Of a stretch of DNA of 64,000 nucleotides, positions 54,217 to 63,019 are shown one piece after another. Every line of letters starts with the position of its first letter. Position 1 is the first letter of the stretch. The translations under genes and the position numbers were made by a program. This stretch comes from Methylocapsa palsarum (lineage in GTDB: Bacteria > Pseudomonadota > Alphaproteobacteria > Rhizobiales > Beijerinckiaceae). The notes below the pieces were generated by a model. It saw only the letters and a program-made list of their open reading frames with translations. It was not told the DNA's origin and did no database searches. The stretch lies in assembly GCF_900114285.1 (NCBI RefSeq), contig NZ_FOSN01000006.1, positions 1 through 64,000 of the forward strand. Reading direction: 5' to 3'.

Positions 54217-54840
54217 TCACGGCCAGGCTTCCCATGAAAACGGTCCGCGGTAGACCGGCTGGATAATCCTTCCGGCCCGCGCGGCGATATGGCCGCGAGA
54301 CCCCGGCGCATAGGCGAGCGCACGCTCCGCCCGCCAATCTTCATTGCCATAATCGCGGTGGCGGCGGGCCGCAAAGGCGGCGGCGCCATCCCGGTTCCGA
54401 TGGCGCGCATACATCGTCGTCCGCGGCGGCGAGCCGGAGATTTCGATATCGGCGCCCTCGGCTTTGACCATCTCATAAAGCCGGGCCGCGTTGCCGGGCG
54501 AAAGCCTGACGCAGCCGTGGGAGGCCGGGTGGCCAAGATGCCCCGTCGCATGCGTGCCGTGGATCGCATAGCCGCCTTTGAAGAAAATGGAATTCGGCAT
54601 TGGCGACATGTCGTACTTGCGCGAATAGTGCATGCGCTGCAGCCCGGTGGCGTGATAATGGCCTCGCGGCGTCACGTAGCCGGACCGCGCCGTCGACACC
54701 GGCCAGACGTAGTCGCCGCTCGCGGAACTGACATGCATGGTCTGCGATCCGAGATCGATGGCGATATTGACCCGCGCCTCGGCGTTGACGACGGGACAAG
54801 CGGTAAAGCCGAGGAAACAAAGGGCGGACATGAATCGCAT
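54217..54840 (-). CDS. L,D-transpeptidase (YkuD family)
   Basis: A 207-residue secreted enzyme with a signal peptide (about 1-20). It carries the YkuD signature: GGYAIHGTHATGHLGHPASH followed by GCVRLSPGNAARLY, with the catalytic cysteine in SHGCVRL. It forms 3-3 cross-links or attaches lipoproteins to peptidoglycan. ATG 54840 is chosen because it gives the signal peptide; the open frame upstream has no family sequence. The last 70 residues are Arg/His/Ala-rich and outside the catalytic domain. Confidence 0.9.
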   Translation of the reverse strand: MRFMSALCFLGFTACPVVNAEARVNIAIDLGSQTMHVSSASGDYVWPVSTARSGYVTPRGHYHATGLQRMHYSRKYDMSPMPNSIFFKGGYAIHGTHATGHLGHPASHGCVRLSPGNAARLYEMVKAEGADIEISGSPPRTTMYARHRNRDGAAAFAARRHRDYGNEDWRAERALAYAPGSRGHIAARAGRIIQPVYRGPFSWEAWP

Positions 54841-55180
54841 GGCTTCGTCTCGCTGTTGAATTACATAAATAATCAACGACGCCCGAAAGGTAAACGTTTC
54901 AGCGTAAATAAGGTTAAATAATAAATATTGCATCGCGGCGTAACGCGCCGGTGTTTCACTCTCAGGTTGCTCAACGTCTCGTGGTTGTGCTCCAAACTGG
55001 ACTTTCCCGCGGATGTCTTTATTGCGCGCGTTCGCCGGATCGATCTCCTTGCTGGCTGGCGGCGGGCTTGGACGAAAATCCCGGGCGGATTTCGGCGGGA
55101 GCAAATCAGACTATGCTCAAGCTTTTGACTCTGGAGCGATTTCTGATCGATCGCATGACTTCATGCGATCGGAAAGCGCT
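54841..55180. other. 340-base gap with a half element
   Basis: It lies upstream of the L,D-transpeptidase gene and downstream of rimM. The first 80 bases are AT-rich (AATAATAAATATTGC) and are likely promoter sequence for the minus-strand transpeptidase. The half element fills 55112-55183. No gene seen. Confidence 0.5.
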
Positions 55181-55183
55181 CTA
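55112..55183 (-). repeat. Dispersed element, left half plus spacer (inverted)
   Basis: On the minus strand it reads TAGAGCGCTTTCCGATCGCA, the hairpin around ATGAAGTCATGC, GATCAGAAATCGCTCCAGAG and TCAAAAGCTTGAGCATA; the second hairpin is lost. Its first triplet is the TAG stop of rimM. Confidence 0.83.
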
Positions 55184-55762
55184 AGTTTCCGAGGCTCGCG
55201 CGGCATGCTCATCGGAGGCCGAACGATCAAAATCGTCATCGGCAGGAGCCTCCGCCTCAACCTCCGCCGGAGGCCGCAAGGTCAGGCGTCCGCCCGCCAC
55301 GTCGACACGCGGGACATTCTCTTTGGTGAAGGCGACGAGCAGGGTCGCGCCTCCCGCCGCGGGCGCGATTTCCAGAATATCGCCGCCGCCGAAATTATGC
55401 ACCGCGACGATGGCGCCGGCGGTTTTGCCCGTCTCGCTGACCGCGGCGAGCCCGACGAGATCGGCGAGATAGAACTCGTCCTCGCCGGCGGCGGGAAGGG
55501 CCTTCCGGTCGACGTAGAGGTCGAGATTGGTCAGGCTTTCCGCGATGGAGCGGTCGCGGACGCCCTGAATGCGGGCGACGAACAGGTCGTCCTTCAGATG
55601 GCGCAGGCTCTCGATGGTGAACTGGCGTGTTCCGGCGGCGTCGTGGAGCGGCTTGTAGGAGCCGATCGCCTTCGGATCGCCGGTGTAGGATTTGAGGCGC
55701 ACTTCGCCTCTGACGCCATGCGCTGCGCCAAACTTGCCGACAAGGACGCGGTCGTTGAGCAA
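55181..55762 (-). CDS. rimM: Ribosome maturation factor RimM
   Basis: Helps assemble the 30S head. The 193-residue protein has VLVGKFGAAHGVRGEVRLKS, RIQGVRDRSIAESLTNLDLY and EDEFYLADLVGLAAVSETGK, then a PRC-barrel domain and an acidic C-terminal tail (EAEAPADDDFDRSASDEHA). The start is TTG 55762. It is separated from rpsP and trmD, its usual operon partners. The stop TAG is shared with a dispersed element. Confidence 0.94.
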   Translation of the reverse strand: MLNDRVLVGKFGAAHGVRGEVRLKSYTGDPKAIGSYKPLHDAAGTRQFTIESLRHLKDDLFVARIQGVRDRSIAESLTNLDLYVDRKALPAAGEDEFYLADLVGLAAVSETGKTAGAIVAVHNFGGGDILEIAPAAGGATLLVAFTKENVPRVDVAGGRLTLRPPAEVEAEAPADDDFDRSASDEHAARASET

Positions 55763-55819
55763 CGGCTAGTCCTTTCCAAACCTGCCTTAATCCAAGCCCG
55801 GTTCTTATCCAAGCCCGCC

Positions 55820-57247
55820 TTAACGGGAGACGCGCGCTTTCATGGCGTGATCGGCTAGGGTCGTGCCGAGCGACCAGACGGCCCCTGGAACGCGATGGCT
55901 GTCGGCGATCACCGCATCGAAGGAGCGTTCGATCCAGTCGCAATCCGCGTCGTTGAGGATGAGCGCGGGGAGCAGCTTCACCGTATGACTGCCGTGCCCC
56001 GCCACCTGCGCCAGAATCTTGTGATCCTTGAATAGCGGAATCGTAATGAGCTGGCAGAAAAGCCCGGCGTTGAACGTCTCCAAAAGGCTCCAGGCCGCTT
56101 TCAGTTTCAGCGAACGGGGGGCGCCGAACTCGATGCCGATCATCAGCCCCTTGCCGCGCACCGCATGCACCAGTTCGTAACGGTCCGCCATGGCTTCGAA
56201 CGCGCGGAGCAGCCGCGCGCCGTTCTGCGCTGACTTGCGGACGAGATCCTCGGACTGGATGACCTCCAGCGTCGCGAGGCCGGCCGCCATCGCGAGGTCG
56301 TTCTTCGCGAAGGTCGATCCGTGCACCACCGCGCGGTCCATCCGGTTGAACACTTTTTCGAAAATATGCTTCCGGGTCAGCACCGCGCCGACCGGCACAT
56401 GTCCGCCGGACAAGGCCTTGGCGATGAGCACCATGTCGGGCTCGACGCCCCAATGTTCGATCGCAAGGAAACGTCCGGTCCGGCCAAGCCCGGTCTGGAT
56501 CTCGTCGGCGACGAACAGGGCGCCATATTTTCGGCACAAGGCCTGCGCCCCGCGAAGGTAGAGGTCATCTGGAATATTGACGCCCTTGCCCTGAATCGGT
56601 TCGACGATGAAGGCGGCCGCGTCCCGCCCTGACAAGGCCTGTTCGAGCGCCGCGAGGTCGTTGAAGGGAATTCTGACGCAGCCCGGCAGGAGCGGCTCGA
56701 ATCCCTCCCGGAATACCGGATCTCCGTTCAACGCCAGCGCGCCGTAGGTCAGGCCATGGAAGGCGTGATCGCAATAGATGATATTGGGGCGCCCTGTCGT
56801 CCGGCGGGCGAATTTGATCGCCGCCTCAACAGTTTCCGCGCCGGAATTGGTGAAGAAGACCTTGTCGAGAAAGGGAACGAACTCAAGCAGGCGCTCGGCG
56901 AGCAGACTGGAGAGCACGGACACGTCCATCTGCACGAGATTGGGCAGGTCGGCGCCGAGCACGGAGCTTAGCGCCTCGCGGACCGTCGGATGATTGCGGC
57001 CGAGCGCGAAAACGCCCCAGCCGCTGAGAAGGTCAAGGTAGCGGGAGCCGGAATGGTCCCAAAGATATTGCCCGCGCCCGGCGCGAAACCCGACGTCATA
57101 GCCGATGGTCTGGAGCACGCGGACCATCATTTCGTTCATGTGCTTCGAATGCAGGCCGTAACGTTCCTGCTCGCGCTTTTCGAGAAGGGTCAGAATGTCA
57201 AAGCGCGGGTCGTCGATTAACTGAGACTTAAGGTCCTCAACAAACAT
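55820..57247 (-). CDS. Class III aminotransferase, possibly HpnO-like
   Basis: A 475-residue PLP enzyme. FTNSGAETVEAAIKFARRTT, YCDHAFHGLTYGALALNG, VADEIQTGLGRTGRF and LIAKALSGGHVPVGAVL (with the PLP lysine) define subgroup III. The N-terminus FVEDLKSQLIDDPRFDILTL and the segment MNEMMVRVLQTIGYDVGFRA recall the hopanoid-linked HpnO group, but no other hopanoid gene is in the window. ATG 57247 is preferred; the 32 residues upstream are arginine-rich and lack family character. Confidence 0.85.
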   Translation of the reverse strand: MFVEDLKSQLIDDPRFDILTLLEKREQERYGLHSKHMNEMMVRVLQTIGYDVGFRAGRGQYLWDHSGSRYLDLLSGWGVFALGRNHPTVREALSSVLGADLPNLVQMDVSVLSSLLAERLLEFVPFLDKVFFTNSGAETVEAAIKFARRTTGRPNIIYCDHAFHGLTYGALALNGDPVFREGFEPLLPGCVRIPFNDLAALEQALSGRDAAAFIVEPIQGKGVNIPDDLYLRGAQALCRKYGALFVADEIQTGLGRTGRFLAIEHWGVEPDMVLIAKALSGGHVPVGAVLTRKHIFEKVFNRMDRAVVHGSTFAKNDLAMAAGLATLEVIQSEDLVRKSAQNGARLLRAFEAMADRYELVHAVRGKGLMIGIEFGAPRSLKLKAAWSLLETFNAGLFCQLITIPLFKDHKILAQVAGHGSHTVKLLPALILNDADCDWIERSFDAVIADSHRVPGAVWSLGTTLADHAMKARVSR

Positions 57248-57564
57248 GCTTCTCATCCGTGGCGCGCAGCTTCGGGGCGTGTCTTCAAAGGCCGGCTCGA
57301 CACGGCGGGATAAAATCCGCCGAACCGCCTTGAACCAGAACAAACGAACGAAGTACGAGCATCGTCACTCAATCGAGCGTTTTTTAGTCTAAGCATTTTC
57401 CGCTTCGGAAAGAAACAGCCATGGGCGGAGCGTCAATCGCCGCGTCCGCTGCTAGTCTTTCCGCCTTGCGGGAGCGACCTCCTTGACGAGGTTGCGCAGG
57501 TCAAGCGCCGCGGTCTTTGCAGACTTGCGCCGGCGCGCCTCTTTGGAGCGCGCCTTTCTGGAGA
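57248..57564. other. 317-base gap between aminotransferase and tRNA
   Basis: It holds the probable promoter of the minus-strand aminotransferase and the 3' flank of tRNA-Val. A Lys/Arg-rich minus-strand frame ends at 57452 but lacks a start codon. GCGCGCCTCTTTGGAGCGCGCC at about 57533-57554 forms a short hairpin just downstream of the tRNA on the minus strand and may serve as its terminator. Confidence 0.5.
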
Positions 57565-57639
<75 letters not shown>

Positions 57640-57763
57640 TGACCCTTCGAGGAAGGGATCAGCGATGGCGACAGGGTATATCGGCTCGTTCGCCAGGGCG
57701 CAAGCCGCAAAGCGATGATCTTGCGCGAACCGGTCGGGGCGCGCGCAAGGCTCGTGCGGAGGG

Positions 57764-60700
57764 TCAAAAACCGACGCCCAGCGCTCCGGCTCCGCCGCCT
57801 CCCCCCGCGGCGCCGCCGCCCGAACGCGCCGACGATGTGGCCGCTGGCGCAGGGCGCCGTTCACGGGGCGCCGGCTGGCGCGCCTCGCGTTGGGGCTGCC
57901 GTTTCTCGATCGGAGCCGGGCGCGCGGCCTTTTCCCTTGCCGGCTCGCGCGGCTCTCTCGCCGGTTTCGGCTCGGACGCGCGCGGCGCCGGCTCATTTTT
58001 CGGGGGATAATTTGCGATTTCGTTCTTGCGCCGATGAGGCGGCTTCTCCTCCGGCTTCGCGGGTTCGACGGAGGGCTCGGGCTTGGCGGTCACCGGAGGC
58101 GCGCAGATCTCGGATTTATAGCCCCTCAGCTCGAGGAGAAAATCGTCGTCGATCCTGATCTCCGAGGCCTTCGTCGGGGAACGGCCGAGAGCCTGAAAAT
58201 ACCGGTCCAGCGCTTTTTCCATCTTCGCGTCGAGGATGCCGTTGTTGCGTCCGCTGGCGCAGCCGAGCCGGCGCAATTCGATTTGCGCCGACAGAATCTG
58301 GGCGTTGGTGTTGACTTCAGGCTGCGCAGGCGGGGGCGGCAGCTGCTCCAGAGCCGCCTCGAGCGCCGGCCGCAGCTTGGCGCAGCCGAGCCCGCGCCGC
58401 AGATCGACGAGCCGGTCGCGGGCGTCGGCCCCTTGGGTCTGGAGCGAGGTCAATTCCAGATCTTCGCGGCGGCAGGTTTCTTCCTGGCGGGCGAGATCGG
58501 CTTCGAGGCTTGCGATTTTCGCGCGGGCGGCGGCTTTGATGTCGTCGCATGACGTCCTGGCGAGGAGCGATCGGGCGGCGTCGACGTCGTTTTGTCCCAT
58601 GGCCGCGAGCGCCGTCTGGTCGCGTCCGCATGCGGCCTTGAGATCGCCCAGCGCGGCGTCGATTTCGGCGACGACCCTGGGGCATCCGGCCCGCTGGCGC
58701 AGCGCGGCGAGGCCGGCGCGATCTTTCTGGGCGGAAGCCGTCTTGAAATCCGCTTCGTCGCGCTGGCAGATTTCGGCCTCGCGCGCGATCGAGGATTCGA
58801 GTTTCGCCAGACGTTGACGCGCGTTCGTCTTGACGTCCTCGCAAACAGTCTTTTCGGCAAAGCCTCGCAATGCGTCGGCGTCGCGATCCCCGATTTGAGC
58901 CAGAGCCGAATCCTCACGGCGGCAGAGAACGGCGAGTTCGCCGAGCCTGCGGTCGGCCGCCGCCGTGACGCTCGCGCATTCGGCGTTCTTGCGGAATGCG
59001 GCGATCCCGGCGCGATCGCCGGATTCGGCGAGGGGCCGCCAGGCCGTTTCGTCGCGCTGGCAGGTCGCCTCCTCCTGAGCGAGAATCGCCTCCAGTTTGG
59101 CCAGACGTTGCCGGGCGGGGGTCTTCACGTCATCGCAAACAGCGGTGTCGACGAACGTGCGCAGGCCGGCGGCGTCGCGGGGCCCAAGCGCCGCAAGGCT
59201 CGCCTCGTCGCGCCGGCAGATCGTCTTGAGCGCGGCGAGCCGGCTATCGATTTCGGCGACGACGCCGGGGCAACCAGCGCGCTGTCGGAAGCTTTCGACG
59301 CCGGCGCGGTCGCCCGAATTGGCGAGGGCTTTCCATTGCGATTGATCGCTGGCGCATTGTTCCGCCTCGCGGGCCAGCAACGCTTCGAGTTCGGTGCCGC
59401 GCCGCTCCGCGCTGGTCTTGATTGCCAGGCAGGTCGCGCGGCTGGCGAGGCTGCGCAACCCGTCGAGGTCGCGAGGGCCGATCGCCGCGAGCGCGGCGTT
59501 ATCCTTGGCGCAGGCGGCGTCGGCCGCGGCGGCAAGTTCGCGAAGGCTGCGATCGATCGCTGCGATGGCGGCGGGACACTGCGCCGTCTGGCGCATCGCC
59601 CCGATATCTTTCGGCGATCCCCGTTCCGTCAGGGTCTTGACGGCGGCGTCCTCCCGGCGGCAGGCCTCGGCCTCGCGAGCGAGCGCGGCGTCGAGTTCGG
59701 CGAGCCGCGCCGCCGCCGCCGATTTAACCCTGTCGCAAGGGGCCTTCCCGATCAGCGCGCGTAACGCCGCGCCGTCTCTAGGGCCGATGGCGTCGAGCGC
59801 CGCGCCGTCGCGCGCGCAGGCCGCGTCAGTGGCGGCGGCGAATTCGCTCAAGGCGCGATCGATCGCGGCGATCGTGGCCGGGCAGGTGGCTCGCGCGCGC
59901 AAGGTTTCGAATTCGGGACTGCGTCCGCGCCCGGCGAGAGCCTTCAGTTCGCCGTTCTCGCGGCGGCAAAGTTCGGCCTGCTTGGCCTGCGCGGCCTCCA
60001 GGGCGGCGGTTTTTTCCAAAATCGCCGTTTTGATGTCGCCGCATCGCGTGGTCTTCAAAAGCTCTCCAAGTCGGACCGGATCGCCCTGATCCGCCGCGGC
60101 GAGAGCCGCGCCGTCGCGACGGCAGACGTCGACTTCCGCGGCCCTCGCGGATTCGAGGTCGGCGAGGCGCTTTTGCGCGCCCGACTTGACCTCATCGCAG
60201 GAGGCTGAGCCCGCGAGCGAGCGCAATCCGGTTTCATCGCGAGGGCCGGCGGCGGCCAAGGCGGCGCGGTCTTTCTGGCAGGCTTCGTCGGCCTGCCGCC
60301 GCGCGGCGGCCTCGCGTGCGAGGGCCTCCTTTTCGCGCCGGGCGGTTTCGGCTTCGCGGAGAGCGCGCTCCTTGGCGTCGGCGAGAGCGCGTTCCAACGC
60401 CTGCAGGCGGTAACGGGCTTCGATCGCGTAGAAGGAAGAGGGGTACCTTTCGATAAATTCGCGCAAGACGGCGGGATCTTCTGCGGCCTTCACCTTCTCC
60501 CAGGCGGCGACATCGGCCCGGTTCAGATAATATTCGCCAAGAAGCGAAACATAGGTCTCGGGTCTTTGGCGCCCGCCAGTCTGCGCGCTCACGTCGCTCG
60601 CAACCCGGCGAAACATCGCCTCGATTTCGAGCCCCGGCTCGCTCAAACGGCGCAAGAACGCTTTCGTGAAGGGACTGTTGCGGCCTTGACCGTCAAGCGC

Positions 60701-61321
60701 GACCTCGTCCGGCGCGGTGGCGTAGGCGACAATGAGCCCTCCGGGCCTGCCGGCTGCGGAATCGGTTCGCTCCAGTCCGCGAGTCCGCTCGCCGGCCGGA
60801 CCCGCCGGACGCAGGGCGGCGATCTTGCCGAGCCGCTCCGCCACCGGATTGTTGCGGCAGGCGTCGAGAACCATGATCTTGATCCCGCTCGAGCGGTCAA
60901 GGATGGCTCGCACATTTTCAATGGAGACCGTCTCGAAGGGCAGACTGATCTCATCCTTGACGTCCGCGTCGACGGGCAGGAGAAAATTCTGACCCTGGTA
61001 CTGAAGCGCATGGCCAGCGTAAAAGAACAGCGCGGCGTCCGCGCCGACCGCCATCCGGGCGAATTGCTGGATCGCCTTGTTGGTCCCGGCGATGTCCGCG
61101 TCGGTCTGGGTCAAAACCTCGAATCCGAGCGAGGTGAGCGCCGCGGCGACGTCCTCGGCGTCAAATCTTGCGTTGACGAGCGCCAGCGCCGCATTTTTGT
61201 AGGAGGAATTTCCAAGGACGAGGGCGACGCGCCGTTCCGCGCTCGCCGGGCCGACCGTCATCGCCAGCGCGACTAGGCTCCAGAGGAGAACGGCTGCGAG
61301 GCTCAACAATCGACGAGTCAT
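57764..61321 (-). CDS. Secreted caspase-like peptidase with 13 cysteine-paired repeats
   Basis: An 1185-residue protein: signal peptide (about 1-28), caspase/C14 domain (about 30-265) with the dyad H104 in FFYAGHALQ and C155 in MVLDACRNNP, a charged coiled coil (about 305-347), then 13 units of 46-52 residues (about 348-995). Each unit has a cysteine at its start and another about 28 residues later, alternating between types ending CDxVK...RLAxLE and CPxxxAxID. A peptidoglycan-binding-like segment (LRRLGCASGRNNGILDAKME), a Pro/Arg-rich stretch and a Gly-rich end follow. It is divergent from the T6SS genes. Substrate and role unknown. Confidence 0.85.
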   Translation of the reverse strand: MTRRLLSLAAVLLWSLVALAMTVGPASAERRVALVLGNSSYKNAALALVNARFDAEDVAAALTSLGFEVLTQTDADIAGTNKAIQQFARMAVGADAALFFYAGHALQYQGQNFLLPVDADVKDEISLPFETVSIENVRAILDRSSGIKIMVLDACRNNPVAERLGKIAALRPAGPAGERTRGLERTDSAAGRPGGLIVAYATAPDEVALDGQGRNSPFTKAFLRRLSEPGLEIEAMFRRVASDVSAQTGGRQRPETYVSLLGEYYLNRADVAAWEKVKAAEDPAVLREFIERYPSSFYAIEARYRLQALERALADAKERALREAETARREKEALAREAAARRQADEACQKDRAALAAAGPRDETGLRSLAGSASCDEVKSGAQKRLADLESARAAEVDVCRRDGAALAAADQGDPVRLGELLKTTRCGDIKTAILEKTAALEAAQAKQAELCRRENGELKALAGRGRSPEFETLRARATCPATIAAIDRALSEFAAATDAACARDGAALDAIGPRDGAALRALIGKAPCDRVKSAAAARLAELDAALAREAEACRREDAAVKTLTERGSPKDIGAMRQTAQCPAAIAAIDRSLRELAAAADAACAKDNAALAAIGPRDLDGLRSLASRATCLAIKTSAERRGTELEALLAREAEQCASDQSQWKALANSGDRAGVESFRQRAGCPGVVAEIDSRLAALKTICRRDEASLAALGPRDAAGLRTFVDTAVCDDVKTPARQRLAKLEAILAQEEATCQRDETAWRPLAESGDRAGIAAFRKNAECASVTAAADRRLGELAVLCRREDSALAQIGDRDADALRGFAEKTVCEDVKTNARQRLAKLESSIAREAEICQRDEADFKTASAQKDRAGLAALRQRAGCPRVVAEIDAALGDLKAACGRDQTALAAMGQNDVDAARSLLARTSCDDIKAAARAKIASLEADLARQEETCRREDLELTSLQTQGADARDRLVDLRRGLGCAKLRPALEAALEQLPPPPAQPEVNTNAQILSAQIELRRLGCASGRNNGILDAKMEKALDRYFQALGRSPTKASEIRIDDDFLLELRGYKSEICAPPVTAKPEPSVEPAKPEEKPPHRRKNEIANYPPKNEPAPRASEPKPAREPREPAREKAARPAPIEKRQPQREARQPAPRERRPAPAATSSARSGGGAAGGGGGAGALGVGF
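58338..60280 (-). repeat. Region encoding 13 alternating Cys repeats of the caspase-like protein
   Basis: Units begin C-x-[RK]-[DE]-x2-[AL] and carry a second cysteine near position 28-30. Type A units contain GPRDxxxLRxL and CDxVKxxAxxRLAxLE; type B units contain GDRAGxxxFRxxAxCPxVxAxIDxxL. After the first two units (both type A-like) the types alternate. About 26 cysteines in all. Confidence 0.85.
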
Positions 61322-61675
61322 TTGACCGCTTCGGGGCGAGACATGATAATCTGTACCAAGCGACGCGTCTCGGCGCTAACATAGGTTTTGTTCAGGAGTT
61401 AAACAATAACGCTATCGCTTGCGTCCGCAGCGTGCGCGCCCGCACCGAGAAATCTCGCGCCAAGATCATGCTAGAGCACATTCCGATCGGATTGAATCAA
61501 TCCAATCGACAAGAATACACTCAAGCCTTTGACTCTGGGACGATTTCTGATTGATCGCATGACTTCGTGCGGACAGTAAAGAAAAAGGCGCGGCTGTTGT
61601 TTCAGCGATATTAAATTATTCATGTTGATGTTTGCAGTATTTTCCGGCGTCTTCTTGCGAGTTTGGAGTGTTGCC
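61322..61675. other. 354-base divergent promoter region with a full element
   Basis: It separates the caspase-like gene (minus) from tagH (plus) and must contain both promoters. It holds a degenerate dispersed element at 61471-61575. The segment just before tagH (61590-61640) is AT-rich. No gene seen. Confidence 0.55.
61471..61575 (-). repeat. Double-hairpin dispersed element, full but degenerate copy 3
   Basis: The plus strand starts CTAGAGCACATTCCGATCGG, followed by the ATTGAATCAATCC arm, CAAGAATACACTCAAGCC and the second arm GATCGCATGACTTCGTGCGG. The far end has lost GCGCTCTAG. It is inverted relative to copies 1 and 2. Confidence 0.8.
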
Positions 61676-62935
61676 ATGACGCTGATCCTGACGATCGAAA
61701 ACGAACAGAGCTTGCCAAATGGCGCTCCTGTCAGCGTCAGGCTCGACGACAAGCGCAGCTTCGACATCGGCCGCGCCGCTCATCTTGGCTGGACGCTGCC
61801 CGATCCGACGCGATTCATTTCGGGCCGCCATTGCGAATTGAAGTATCGGGATGGCGCTTACTGGCTGAACGACCTGTCGACCAACGGCACGTTTCTGAAC
61901 GGCGGAACCCGGCGGATGCAGGCGCCGCATCGGCTTCGCGACGGCGACCGGCTGTCTGTCGGCCCGTTTGTGATCGCCGTTTCGATCGAGGAGGAGGCCG
62001 GCGACGCTTCTCAAAGCGCGTCAACCGGACTTGACTCGGAAAGCGCGCTTACCCCGGAAAGTAGACTTGCCTCGGAAAGTAGACTTGCCGCGATCGCGAG
62101 CCAGGAGCCTGCGTTGGGCTTCGAAGCCGGCGAGCTGGCCTTGAACGATGCGGCCCCGCGAGGGGAAAGCGCTGGCGAAGGCCGGAACGAGGCGCAGGCG
62201 GGCGGCGAACTTTCGACCCTTCCGTTCAGCGCTCAAGCGCTGGAGATCGAAGCCTGGGGCGCAACGGATCGAAGCCAGGGGCGTGAACGGGAGGCCGTCA
62301 AAGGGGACGGCGGCCGTGCGGACGGCGGCGCCGAAGCTCCATCGGCTGAAGCGTTCTTGCGCAGCTTCGCCAAGGGCGCGGGAATTTCGGAGCAGATCTT
62401 CGCCCGCCAGGATCCGTTGCGGGTCGCCGAAGACCTTGGCGCGCTGATGCGCCTTAGCGTTGAAAATCTGACTCAGCTTCTCAGCGCGCGCTTCAAGGCC
62501 AAACGGTTCGCCCGCACCTCGAGCCAGACCATGATTCAAGCCCTCGACAACAATCCGTTGAAATTCGCGCCGACCCCCGACGACGCCCTGAAGATCATGT
62601 TCGGGCCGCGCACCAGCGGATACCTCGAGGCCAGACGAGCCTTCGAAGGCGCATTCAAGGATCTGAAGACGCATCAGGTGAATACGTTCGCGGCCATGCA
62701 GCAGGCGGTCCGCATGCTGGTCGAGGATCTCGATCCCGAAACTCTCGAGGAAGCCGTTGGACCGGAGGGGGGCTTTTCCGGACTGCTCGGGTCGCGCAAG
62801 CGCAGGCTTTGGGATCTTTATCTCGCCCGCTGGAACGCAAAGACGCTCCGCCACCAGGATGGGCTGGTCGACGCTTTCATGCTCTATTTCGCCGAATGTT
62901 ATGACGAGGCGAAGAATCCCGAGGCGAGATCCTGA
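61676..62935 (+). CDS. tagH: Type VI secretion FHA-domain protein TagH
   Basis: A 419-residue protein. The N-terminal FHA domain (about 1-100) has FDIGRAAHLGW, SGRHCEL and DLSTNGTFLNGG, the phosphothreonine-binding loops. A low-complexity linker follows, with a repeated SESRLA encoded by 18-base repeats at about 62058-62096. The C-terminal TagH domain includes NPLKFAPTPDDALKIMFGPR and HQVNTFAAMQQAVRMLVEDL. ATG 61676 is preferred to the start at 61622 because MTLILTIENE opens the FHA fold. It probably senses threonine phosphorylation controlling T6SS assembly. Confidence 0.92.
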   Translation: MTLILTIENEQSLPNGAPVSVRLDDKRSFDIGRAAHLGWTLPDPTRFISGRHCELKYRDGAYWLNDLSTNGTFLNGGTRRMQAPHRLRDGDRLSVGPFVIAVSIEEEAGDASQSASTGLDSESALTPESRLASESRLAAIASQEPALGFEAGELALNDAAPRGESAGEGRNEAQAGGELSTLPFSAQALEIEAWGATDRSQGREREAVKGDGGRADGGAEAPSAEAFLRSFAKGAGISEQIFARQDPLRVAEDLGALMRLSVENLTQLLSARFKAKRFARTSSQTMIQALDNNPLKFAPTPDDALKIMFGPRTSGYLEARRAFEGAFKDLKTHQVNTFAAMQQAVRMLVEDLDPETLEEAVGPEGGFSGLLGSRKRRLWDLYLARWNAKTLRHQDGLVDAFMLYFAECYDEAKNPEARS

Positions 62936-63019
62936 GGCCGCCGCGGTCCGCGTCGCGACCGGACAGCCGCGTCGACAAGATTTCCAGGGAAAATTTCAGG
63001 CAAGATTTCAGGAAAACCC

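Noticed and set aside
57360..57410. Possible seventh dispersed element (TTTTTTAGTCTAAGCATTTTCC)
   Set aside because: Only a few bases resemble the element end; neither hairpin arm is present.
57452..57560. Lys/Arg-rich minus-strand frame (KARSKEARRRKSAKTAALD) ending at 57452
   Set aside because: It runs back into the tRNA-Val gene without any ATG, GTG or TTG, so there is no way to start it.
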